DNA of 6,135 bases from Oscillospiraceae bacterium (GTDB taxonomy: Bacteria; Bacillota; Clostridia; Oscillospirales; CAG-272), in assembly GCA_009779295.1 (NCBI GenBank), contig WREN01000146.1:1-6135 (forward strand), written 5' to 3'. This document shows, one piece after another, positions 1 through 5,376 of this stretch. The stretch's first letter is position 1, and every line of letters starts with the position of its first letter. The position numbers and the translations under genes were made by a program. The notes under the pieces were generated by a model. The model searched no databases, had not been told where the DNA came from, and saw only the letters and a program-made list of their open reading frames with translations.

Positions 1-69
1 AATCTGGTCTTGCGTCAGGTCGCGCGTTTTGCGCAGAGTTTTGAATTTTTCACTGAAATAAATTTCCAT
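1..69 (-). CDS. XRE-type helix-turn-helix regulator, N-terminal 23 residues (partial)
   Basis: This is the 5' end of a gene that runs off the left edge of the window. Starting from the ATG at 69..67, the minus strand reads MEIYFSEKFKTLRKTRDLTQ followed by DQI, with no stop before the edge. The pattern 'F-x-x-L-R-K-x-R-x-L-T-Q-x-Q-I' is the classic first helix and turn of the Cro/C1 (XRE) DNA-binding domain, in which LTQ leads into helix 2. The start is supported by AAAAGGAG at 90..83, 13 nt upstream, and by a near-consensus promoter at 228..200. Such proteins are DNA-binding repressors or activators, but the effector part is outside the window, so the target is unknown. The gene has its own promoter and is therefore probably separate from the upstream operon. 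Only 23 residues are visible, but the motif fits well. Confidence 0.72.
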   Translation of the reverse strand, partial: MEIYFSEKFKTLRKTRDLTQDQI

Positions 70-82
70 TGTTTGTTTGACA

Positions 83-90
83 CTCCTTTT
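83..90 (-). promoter_or_regulatory. Ribosome binding site of the XRE-type regulator
   Basis: The minus strand reads AAAAGGAG here, a strong Shine-Dalgarno match lying 13 nt before the ATG at 69. That spacing is slightly long. The site directly abuts the outer stem of the palindrome at 91..192, so folding of that stem leaves the site immediately at the base of the helix. Confidence 0.7.
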
Positions 91-192
91 AACCACCCCG
101 GCGCGTTGCGCCACCCCTCCACGGAGGGGAATTTAGAACGCGTCATTCCCCTCTTTGGAGGGGTGGCAATGCGTAGCATTGACGGGGTGGTT
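91..192. repeat. Nested palindromic element, MITE- or REP-like, folding as a branched hairpin
   Basis: Several perfect inverted pairs are visible. The outer arms are 91-100 and 183-192 (AACCACCCCG and its complement). The inner arms are 111-120 and 157-166 (CCACCCCTCC and its complement). The apical arms are 125-132 and 145-152 (AGGGGAAT and its complement). Each flank between the outer and inner arms contains its own small hairpin: 100-112 (GGCGC, loop GTT, GCGCC) and 167-181 (CAATGC, loop GTA, GCATTG). The result is a cloverleaf-like fold. Alternative local hairpins exist at 114-129 and 148-163. A T-run at 191-196 follows the stem on the plus strand only, so it resembles a rho-independent terminator in plus orientation. 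On the minus strand the element lies between a promoter and a ribosome binding site. It codes for no convincing protein. The architecture suggests a non-autonomous short palindromic repeat, which is inference because no second copy is present in the window. Confidence 0.8.
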
Positions 193-199
193 TTTTCTC

Positions 200-228
200 A
201 TTATAACCCACAACCCCAGCAAAGTCAA
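200..228 (-). promoter_or_regulatory. Sigma-A (sigma-70) type promoter for the XRE-type regulator
   Basis: On the minus strand, TTGACT (228..223) is followed by exactly 17 bp and then TATAAT (205..200). This is a perfect -10 box and a -35 box with one mismatch at optimal spacing. It lies just downstream of the uridine-kinase stop and points toward the regulator gene. The predicted transcription start is about 193, so the leader would begin right at the palindromic element and contain all of it before the ribosome binding site at 90..83. The start site is inferred from spacing. Confidence 0.8.
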
Positions 229-254
229 ACAATCATTTCGATACCCTTTCTAAA

Positions 255-815
255 CTAAACCGAGTTTTTCACCGTTTCCGCGACCATTTTCAGCGCGTTA
301 TCCGAAGGATTCGAGCCGTTCAGTATCAAATCGGCTTTCCACTTCGACGGCTCGACATACTCATCGTGGCGGTAGCGCACCATATCCAGATACACCGCCG
401 TAATCTCGTCGAACGTCAGCCCGCGCTGCATATTCCGCCGCAACCGCCTCACGATTCGCTCGTCGGGACGGCACTCGATGAACAGCTTGAGGTCAAGCAG
501 AGCGCAGATTCCGTCGTCGTGCAGGGTCAGCAAACCCTCAACAATGATAACATTCGCCGCATTTTCCCCTATCGCCGTTTCCAAATCGACTTTCAACTTC
601 GGCAAATCCGCGGTGGTCGGATGGTTGTCGTCGGTGTACATCTTCTTCGTGATGGGCGCGGCAACAAACGGACGCTCATCCTTCGGTTTAAAGTAGCTGT
701 CCATGTGAAAAACCTTCACTTTTAACATCTCGAGTTCTTTCTCAAGCGCTTCGCAAAACGTTGACTTCCCGCTTGCGCTGCCGCCCGCAATTCCTATAAT
801 ATACGGTTTTTTCAT
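255..815 (-). CDS. Uridine kinase family P-loop nucleoside kinase, short form
   Basis: The 186-residue protein belongs to the uridine kinase/phosphoribulokinase family of P-loop kinases, whose members transfer phosphate from ATP to a nucleoside or related hydroxyl acceptor in the cytoplasm. Visible motifs are the Walker A loop GGSASGKS at residues 11-18, the substrate-loop segment HMDSYF at 37-42, NHP at 64-66, VEGLL at 92-96 (the Walker B/acceptor region), an arginine-rich lid RLRRNMQRG at 124-132, and EPSKWKADLIL at 155-165, which corresponds to the C-terminal adenine-side segment of uridine kinases. It is about 20 residues shorter than typical bacterial Udk, so the exact substrate is uncertain: uridine/cytidine is likely, but another nucleoside or vitamin-like acceptor is possible. 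It starts 3 nt after the stop of the aldolase-family gene, is the last gene of a tight four-gene unit, and has only a weak ribosome binding site, which suggests translational coupling. Stop is TAG. Confidence 0.82.
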   Translation of the reverse strand: MKKPYIIGIAGGSASGKSTFCEALEKELEMLKVKVFHMDSYFKPKDERPFVAAPITKKMYTDDNHPTTADLPKLKVDLETAIGENAANVIIVEGLLTLHDDGICALLDLKLFIECRPDERIVRRLRRNMQRGLTFDEITAVYLDMVRYRHDEYVEPSKWKADLILNGSNPSDNALKMVAETVKNSV

Positions 816-818
816 ATT

Positions 819-1817
819 CTACACCAGATGTGGGTACATCTTATAAATCCTTTCAATTTCGTTCGTTTGTCCGGGCGATAATTTTTCATCAGGGTTGAGG
901 CACAAGATATTCTTCATATAGCCGTCTCTGCGTAAAATCTCGTGCATACCGGCGATACAACCTTTATACCCGTTTGCCGCGTCGAACACAACCGCGTTCG
1001 AGTCGGTTATTTCCGCCGCGAGCGTGAGAAGTTCCGGCGTGATTTCGCCTGCGTCCGCCGCGGCACGGAAACGGTTGTAGAATTGTACGGACGGCTTTGT
1101 CCAAACCGCCCAATGCCCGAGCAACCCTCCCGTAAAACGTTTTTCATATATTTTGCCGTCTACAGTAAACTTATAATTCGTCAGCAGATCTACGCCGATG
1201 TTGTCGTCGTTGCCCGTGTACATGCCGATCTTGTCCGCGCGGGGCGACGTAGCCGCCGCACGCATGGTATCGACGGTCGTGTAGCGGTTGAACGAGGCGC
1301 ACTTGATTGCGCAGACGTTTTCGATTGCGCAGAACCTGCGCCAGAAATTGTAACTCAGCCGTCTGCCGCCGACAGCTTCCTGCAAATAAAACCCGACGAC
1401 GGGCATGACGTCCGCGACTTTGTACGCGCGCTCTATGAGTTCGTCTTCGGTCAAATCCCTGAGTCCGCCCGGACTCAACAGCGCCGCGTCATAGCCAAAC
1501 GCTTTCGCGGTTTCGGCTTCGCGGACGGCTTGTTCTACTTTGCCGCACACGCCGGAGATTTTTACGATGGTCTCTTTTGTATATTTATTCACTTCGTCCG
1601 CGACAACTTCGAGTACCTTCGCGAACAGATTGTACTGCGGGTCGCGGATCTCGAACTGCGTGCTGTGTACCGCCGTCGCGATCCCCCCGACGCCTGAATC
1701 CAAATAATAACGGATCAACCCGCGTTGGGTTTCTTCGTCGAACTTTCGGTTATCATCTAACGCCAACGGAGTTGCCGGTATGAATGTACCGTTTATAAGT
1801 TTCGTAATTGTGTCCAT
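819..1817 (-). CDS. Dihydrodipicolinate synthase/N-acetylneuraminate lyase superfamily protein, substrate unknown
   Basis: This 332-residue protein is a class I aldolase-fold (TIM barrel) member of the DapA/NanA superfamily. These enzymes form a Schiff base with an oxo-acid, usually pyruvate, and make or break a carbon-carbon bond. The opening 'L-I-N-G-T-F-I-P-A-T-P-L' matches the first barrel strand of the family. CAIKCASF places the likely Schiff-base lysine at K172, and GFYLQ at 142-146 places the usual catalytic tyrosine at Y144. The second barrel loop reads AVHSTQFEI (49-57) where true DapA has GTTGE, so this is not a standard lysine-biosynthesis enzyme. The C-terminal extension makes it longer than the usual 290-300 residues. 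Its start overlaps the epimerase stop by one base (TAATG), and a uridine-kinase gene follows after 3 nt. From memory, homologues of this subtype are often paired with the same epimerase type, which suggests action on one sugar- or oxo-acid substrate. The true reaction is not known. Confidence 0.8.
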   Translation of the reverse strand: MDTITKLINGTFIPATPLALDDNRKFDEETQRGLIRYYLDSGVGGIATAVHSTQFEIRDPQYNLFAKVLEVVADEVNKYTKETIVKISGVCGKVEQAVREAETAKAFGYDAALLSPGGLRDLTEDELIERAYKVADVMPVVGFYLQEAVGGRRLSYNFWRRFCAIENVCAIKCASFNRYTTVDTMRAAATSPRADKIGMYTGNDDNIGVDLLTNYKFTVDGKIYEKRFTGGLLGHWAVWTKPSVQFYNRFRAAADAGEITPELLTLAAEITDSNAVVFDAANGYKGCIAGMHEILRRDGYMKNILCLNPDEKLSPGQTNEIERIYKMYPHLV

Positions 1818-2833
1818 TAATAATTGCCCTGCCTTTCTTCAAAATGTGTTGGTTTGCCGAGCCCGCGCCCGCCGTCCATAATCCATTCCGCCTGCCACCT
1901 GATGATGTCGTTGCGCGTCACTGACGGATATCCGAACAGTTCCGCACACAAAGACGCGTCGCTGAGCAGTGCGAGCTCACCTTCCGCGCCGGAGAATATC
2001 GGGACTTTTCCTAAATATTCGCTCAATATTTCTGCGGCTTTCCTCACTGAAACGACTTCGGGACCCGTGATATTGACTACTTTCGGCGGGTTTTCGGTAT
2101 GTAAAAGTCCAAGAATCGCTATCTCATTCGCGTAACCCTGCCACACGAAATTGAAAGCCGGAACGGTCAACGAAACCGGATTACCCGCGAGTATGTTTTG
2201 CGCGATGTCGTAAAGTACGCCGTAGCGCAGGTCGATGGCGTAGTTGAGGCGGTACATGAAGATTTTCGCACCGTAAGTATATGCGGCGTACTCGAATACG
2301 CGCTCGCGTGCAAGCGTGCTCATCGCGTACTCGCCGATCGGTACGGGCGCGACGTTTTCGCTGTTGCCGCCTGTGAACGGCGCCACGTAAGGGTAAAGAT
2401 TCCCCGACGAGAACACGACGTAATTCGCGCCGCGGTACTTGTCCACCACGTAAGCGGGAACGGCGGCGTTCATCGCCCACGTCAGATATTCCGCGCCGCT
2501 CGTGCCGAATTTCCGCCCCGCCATGTAGATAATGTTTTCGGTCGGAGGCAGTTTTTTGATTTGCTCCGTATCGGCGAGGTCGCACGTGATGGTTTCGATG
2601 CCGTTGTTGTTTAGAAACCGTTCCGAATCCTTGTCCGTAAAACGCGCGACGGCGATGATACGTTTGTTTATTCCGGCTTTGTTGATGGCGTTTTTAGCGA
2701 GAAGACAGAGCGTCGGACCCATTTTGCCGCTCGCGCCGAGAACGGTTATATCGCCGTCGATTTTTTTGATCCCGTTTATTAACTTCTCCGACGGCTCAGT
2801 TAATATTTGATTTAATTTTTCTTCCGTCCACAT
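1817..2833 (-). CDS. NAD-dependent epimerase/dehydratase family protein with altered active site
   Basis: This 338-residue protein is an extended short-chain dehydrogenase/reductase. After about 28 lead-in residues, the Rossmann nucleotide-binding loop is GASGKMG at 33-39. CDLAD at 84-88 fits the adenine-contact position, YMAG at 103-106 the usual 'AA-G' strand, and FSSGNLYP at 141-148 the catalytic serine region. The expected YxxxK pair is YAMST at 169-173, so the tyrosine (Y169) is present but the lysine is replaced by threonine (T173). The C-terminal half has the usual substrate-domain pattern, with WQG at 231-233, NITGPE at 254-259 and a final GKPTHFE at 326-332. The protein may therefore be an NAD-binding oxidoreductase with unusual chemistry, or it may have lost classic epimerase activity. 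A GGAG ribosome binding site lies 7 nt before the ATG. The PurC-like gene ends 4 nt upstream and the aldolase-family gene overlaps by one base, pointing to a shared pathway. Confidence 0.82.
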   Translation of the reverse strand: MWTEEKLNQILTEPSEKLINGIKKIDGDITVLGASGKMGPTLCLLAKNAINKAGINKRIIAVARFTDKDSERFLNNNGIETITCDLADTEQIKKLPPTENIIYMAGRKFGTSGAEYLTWAMNAAVPAYVVDKYRGANYVVFSSGNLYPYVAPFTGGNSENVAPVPIGEYAMSTLARERVFEYAAYTYGAKIFMYRLNYAIDLRYGVLYDIAQNILAGNPVSLTVPAFNFVWQGYANEIAILGLLHTENPPKVVNITGPEVVSVRKAAEILSEYLGKVPIFSGAEGELALLSDASLCAELFGYPSVTRNDIIRWQAEWIMDGGRGLGKPTHFEERQGNY

Positions 2834-2837
2834 AATC

Positions 2838-3515
2838 TTACTCCAGCATGATTCTCGTGAGTTCGATTGGGTCTAACACTTCGCCGCCCTTGAACACGCG
2901 CATGTTTCCCGACGCGATCTCGTCCATGAGTATCACTTCGCCGCCGACAAATCCGAACTCGAATTTTATATCGTAGAGTTCAAGTCCTTTGGCCGCGAGA
3001 ACTTCTTCAACGATTTTCGTTATCAATTGCGTTTTGGCTTTGAGCTGTTCAAACATAACTTTATCCATAATGCCGAGCACTTCAAGCCCTTCCGCCGTGA
3101 TGAGCGGGTCGCCGAGGTCGTCGTCTTTCAACGTGCACTCTACGTAATACGGGAGTTTCGCGCCTTTTTCGATATAAGAGCCGTAACGTTTGAGGAAACT
3201 TCCGACGGCGCGCAGCCTGCAAACTACTTCCAATCCCTGCCCGAACGGTTTGACCGCGAGCACTTCCATTTCCGCTTTATCCGCATCTGCGTTCACATAA
3301 TGCGTTTTGATTCCGCGCTTCGTGAGCTCTTCAAAGAACAGGATAGACATCAGCAGGTTGCCGCGTCCGATCCCTTCTATGCTTAATCCGACGGTATTCG
3401 CGCCCGGGTCGAAAACACCGTTCTCGCCGGTAACGTCGTCCTTGAATTTCAAAATATAATTGCCGTTGTCGAGTGCGTAAACGTCTTTGGTTTTTCCTGT
3501 GTAAACTTTTTTCAT
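2838..3515 (-). CDS. purC: SAICAR synthase (PurC) family protein, divergent subtype
   Basis: SAICAR synthase joins aspartate to CAIR using ATP in purine biosynthesis. This 225-residue protein carries both family signatures: EVVCRLRAVGS at 96-106 and YDIKFEFG at 181-188, the latter with D182, K184 and E186. It also has the N-terminal ATP-site strand YTGKTKDVY (5-13), KFKDDVTGENG (23-33) and DEI (198-200). The segment 34-53, containing FDPGANTVG and IEGIGRGN, differs from the usual 'G-K-G-x-x-N-N' loop of biosynthetic PurC, so this belongs to a separate subtype. No other pur gene is in the window; the neighbours are an epimerase, an aldolase and a nucleoside kinase. It may be the cell's PurC or a paralogue making an amide bond on another carboxylate. 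The start is firm, with AAGGAG at 3532..3527, 11 nt before the ATG. It is the first gene of the tight unit, 25 nt after the solute-binding remnant. The family call is sure; the purine role is less so. Confidence 0.8.
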   Translation of the reverse strand: MKKVYTGKTKDVYALDNGNYILKFKDDVTGENGVFDPGANTVGLSIEGIGRGNLLMSILFFEELTKRGIKTHYVNADADKAEMEVLAVKPFGQGLEVVCRLRAVGSFLKRYGSYIEKGAKLPYYVECTLKDDDLGDPLITAEGLEVLGIMDKVMFEQLKAKTQLITKIVEEVLAAKGLELYDIKFEFGFVGGEVILMDEIASGNMRVFKGGEVLDPIELTRIMLE

Positions 3516-3526
3516 TTTTTATTTAT

Positions 3527-3532
3527 CTCCTT
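3527..3532 (-). promoter_or_regulatory. Ribosome binding site of the PurC-like gene
   Basis: The minus strand reads AAGGAG, followed by an A-rich 11-nt spacer and ATG at 3515. It fixes the start of the first gene in the four-gene unit. The 25-nt gap upstream (3516-3540) is too small for a full promoter, and I see no convincing one in the adjoining coding sequence. Confidence 0.75.
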
Positions 3533-3540
3533 AAAATTTT

Positions 3541-4319
3541 TTACCCGTTTGCTTCGAATTGATCGATGAGGTTATTTAAAGCTCCTTCTATACTCTTTTC
3601 GTTTCTCGCATACCATGAAGCGTAATCGGTACTTTTATTGTTTATCATTAAATCATATATCATGTTTCCCGCGCCTGCTAACATATCATTAAATACTGCT
3701 TCGAAACTGAAATATGCCGAATTCCTGATTATTTTGATCATTTCCGAAGTTTCTTCGTCGCGGAGTATTTTAACGTTCATAACCGTGTCGAAATACAACG
3801 GAATGAGATAGTTGTACGCGTCGCACGCCGACGCTTCCATGAACGCACCGACAAGCTCGGTTTTGTTACAATTGACGGGAATAACCAATACTGCCGCGAT
3901 ATAGTATACATAGGAATAATATTGGTCTTCGCGTTCATCGAATTTCGGGAACGGTATAATTCCGAAGTCATCATCCATATCACGTAAAAAGTTTGAATTG
4001 CTTATATTTGTAGGAAGCAATAACGTTTCACCGTTCTTTAATTTATCGATATGCCACGTATGATACGGGGTATTTCCCTGATCGAGTAAGTATGTCCCCG
4101 GATTAGTATAGAATTGATTGTAAACTTTTTCTACAAGAGTAGTGAGTTTTTCGTGATCAGGGTCAAGCCTTGGATAGTCATCAACGATTTTTATCAAATG
4201 CGCGTTTTTCGAACTCATCATCATTTCGGTATGGAAGAAGTTTCCAAATCATTTACTGGACCGTTTCCGCACGAAACGAAAATCAATAAAACCGAAATTA
4301 ATAATATAATCTTTTTCAA
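3541..4319 (-). pseudogene. ABC-transporter solute-binding lipoprotein, internally deleted and frameshifted
   Basis: The remnant has two pieces. Piece 1 starts at TTG 4319..4317 and encodes 32 residues: positively charged MKK, a hydrophobic core, the lipobox-like FVSC with the lipidated cysteine at residue 17, then a polar tail, ending at TGA 4223..4221. Piece 2 (4224..3541, 227 codons from ATG) is shifted by one frame and overlaps it as ATGA. Its sequence resembles the C-terminal half of family-1 extracellular solute-binding proteins: LRDMDDDFGIIPFPKFDE near residues 80-97, a tract at 102-118 like the usual 'YYS-x-V' strand, the segment at 152-168 containing RDEE and MIKIIRN, and YASWYARNEK at 201-210. 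Intact relatives are usually 430 residues or more, so roughly 200 residues of the N-terminal lobe are absent. The fragment cannot close around a ligand, and without the signal it would stay in the cytoplasm. No permease or ATPase gene is nearby. Base composition is more AT-rich than in the unit downstream. The lost frame supports decay; coupled translation of piece 2 remains possible. Confidence 0.75.
4221..4319 (-). CDS. 32-residue lipoprotein signal peptide fragment at the head of the solute-binding remnant
   Basis: This short reading frame starts with TTG and encodes MKK, a core rich in I, L and V, then FVSC-GNG and a short serine/threonine tail before TGA. It has all parts of a type II (lipoprotein) signal peptide: an n-region with two lysines, a hydrophobic h-region and a cysteine at position 17 for lipidation. 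The start is set by AAGGAG at 4334..4329, 9 nt upstream, inside the end of the flavin-reductase-like gene, whose stop lies only 2 nt before this TTG. It is most likely the authentic 5' end of the broken solute-binding gene and not an independent gene. If expressed, it would give a tiny membrane-anchored peptide. Confidence 0.7.
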   Translation of the reverse strand: MKKIILLISVLLIFVSCGNGPVNDLETSSIPK

Positions 4320-4321
4320 GT

Positions 4322-4837
4322 TTAATCACTCCTTATTAACACATCCGTAATTTCGTAGATATAAGTTCTGTGATAATCTTTGTTGGGATACCAGTTGTGT
4401 TGCGGGACGACAAAATTTTCTTCTTTGTAATTGTCCACATATAGTTTTTTGCCGATAATTACAAGTTCCGCTTCGCCGAAATATACCGCGCCATTTATAT
4501 CGAAGCACGGCGTTAGACCTGTTTCCTTTGCTTTGTCGTAATCTCTGCCGCTTTTACTTCCGCAGAAATTTAGCGCATCGCGGTATTCGTCGCCGAAAAA
4601 CGTAAACGCCGCAACATCGCTCTCCTCCGTGAATTCGTAAGTGTAACGGTGCGGGCGGATGACGCACATGATAACGGGCTTGTTCCACATGAACCCCGCC
4701 ATTCCCCATGAAGCCGTCATCATATTGAACTTGTTTGAATCTTTCTCTTTTGCTGAAATCAACATCCATTGTTCCGAGATTCTTTGAATAATATTCCCCG
4801 GAATATCGTTCGGTTTAATTTGTTTAAAAGTTTTCAT
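4322..4837 (-). CDS. Flavin reductase-like FMN-binding split-barrel protein
   Basis: From the ATG at 4837 this is a 171-residue cytoplasmic flavoprotein of the flavin-reductase-like domain family, which has an FMN-binding split barrel related in fold to pyridoxamine-phosphate oxidase. Matching segments are NMMTASW at 38-44 (first flavin-contact strand), WNKPVIMCVIRPHRYTYEF at 51-69, the FFGDEYRDALNFCG stretch at 80-93 and SKSGRDYDKAKETGL at 94-108, all in the order and spacing usual for this family, whose members are about 160-190 residues. The reaction is unknown; relatives reduce free flavin or act as small NAD(P)H oxidoreductases. Start choice: in-frame TTG codons at 4861 and 4843 are possible, and AAAGGGG suits TTG 4843 best by spacing. 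However, homologous proteins begin near MKTFK, so ATG 4837 is preferred, overlapping the ECF gene by 14 nt. The lipoprotein remnant begins 2 nt after its stop. Confidence 0.82.
   Translation of the reverse strand: MKTFKQIKPNDIPGNIIQRISEQWMLISAKEKDSNKFNMMTASWGMAGFMWNKPVIMCVIRPHRYTYEFTEESDVAAFTFFGDEYRDALNFCGSKSGRDYDKAKETGLTPCFDINGAVYFGEAELVIIGKKLYVDNYKEENFVVPQHNWYPNKDYHRTYIYEITDVLIRSD
4329..4334 (-). promoter_or_regulatory. Ribosome binding site that decides the TTG start of the lipoprotein remnant
   Basis: AAGGAG on the minus strand sits 9 nt before TTG 4319..4317 and overlaps the last codons of the upstream flavoprotein gene. No comparable site stands before the ATG at 4224, which supports TTG as the original start of the solute-binding gene. 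Confidence 0.7.
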
Positions 4838-5354
4838 CTCCAAAATTAAATCCCCTTTCAAGTTTTTGTTTTATATTGATTTTATCGAGCGCAAGAGCTA
4901 TAATGATATACATCGCGGCGCTGACCCCCGCTTGAATCAGGTTGAACGGAATCGAAGCGAGCGGCACTTTCAAACTGCCCACGATCACCGCTTCGTAGAA
5001 GTAGTAACCGCCCGTGCAGATAAGTCCCGCGAGAACGGCGGCGATAACGTTTCTTAAACACAACACACGTTTTTTATTATTTATGAACATAAGTGCCATG
5101 AGGGCTTTGATTATAAAAGTTCCCGGTATCCAAATCGCAGACCCGACTAATAAATCCGCCAATCCCGCGCCAACCGCAGCCGCCGCGAGCCCGTAAGGAA
5201 ACGGGACAAAACTCGCCGCGAGATATACGAATATATCGCCGAGGTGGATGTAACCGTTTCCGGTTATTCGGAACGCGGAGTATCCCGTGACGAGCATGAT
5301 GACCGCCGCGAACAACGCCGCCATCACAAGTTTTTTGATTATGTTGCGTTTCAT
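4824..5354 (-). CDS. ECF transporter S component (substrate-binding membrane subunit)
   Basis: This 176-residue integral membrane protein has about six predicted helices, near residues 8-25, 37-51, 54-72, 76-92, 101-122 and 138-157, the size and layout of S components of energy-coupling factor vitamin importers. Typical features are the N-terminal helix with MAALFAA (11-17), the conserved GYIHLGDIFVYLAA (34-47), GAGLADLL (62-69) and PGTFIIKALMAL (77-88). The S component binds the vitamin and depends on a shared EcfT/EcfA/EcfA' module, which is not in this window. Substrate cannot be read from sequence. The nearby PdxK-like kinase favours pyridoxine or a similar vitamer, while the flavoprotein next to it leaves riboflavin as a weaker option. 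AAAGGA at 5369..5364, 9 nt before the ATG, supports the start. The C-terminus overlaps the flavin-reductase-like gene, so the two are probably translated from one mRNA. Confidence 0.85.
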   Translation of the reverse strand: MKRNIIKKLVMAALFAAVIMLVTGYSAFRITGNGYIHLGDIFVYLAASFVPFPYGLAAAAVGAGLADLLVGSAIWIPGTFIIKALMALMFINNKKRVLCLRNVIAAVLAGLICTGGYYFYEAVIVGSLKVPLASIPFNLIQAGVSAAMYIIIALALDKINIKQKLERGFNFGDENF

Positions 5355-5376
5355 TGTTGTGTGTCCTTTGTGTGTA

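Noticed and set aside
77..82. TTGACA on the plus strand as a possible -35 box
   Set aside because: The region 17 bp downstream is GC-rich palindrome (GGCGCG) with no -10 box.
91..192. CRISPR array or tRNA gene
   Set aside because: There is a single palindrome with no repeat-spacer periodicity, and the cloverleaf-like fold lacks the tRNA conserved positions such as a TTC-containing T-loop and acceptor arrangement.
10..258. An 82-codon open frame on the plus strand
   Set aside because: It runs antisense through the XRE start, the palindrome and the promoter; the peptide simply translates the inverted repeat.
942..1697. A 251-codon open frame on the plus strand
   Set aside because: It lies wholly antisense to the DapA-superfamily gene, has no recognisable domain, is rich in arginine and valine as antisense frames of GC-rich codons often are, and lacks a good ribosome binding site.
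2181..2585. A 134-codon arginine-rich frame on the minus strand
   Set aside because: It is an out-of-frame shadow inside the epimerase-fold gene; its composition is typical of a shifted frame and no motif is present.
2198..2614. A 138-codon open frame on the plus strand
   Set aside because: It is antisense to the epimerase-fold gene, without domain or translation signal.
4114..4350. A 78-codon open frame on the plus strand across the lipoprotein junction
   Set aside because: It is antisense to the signal peptide and the solute-binding fragment, both of which have clear family features.
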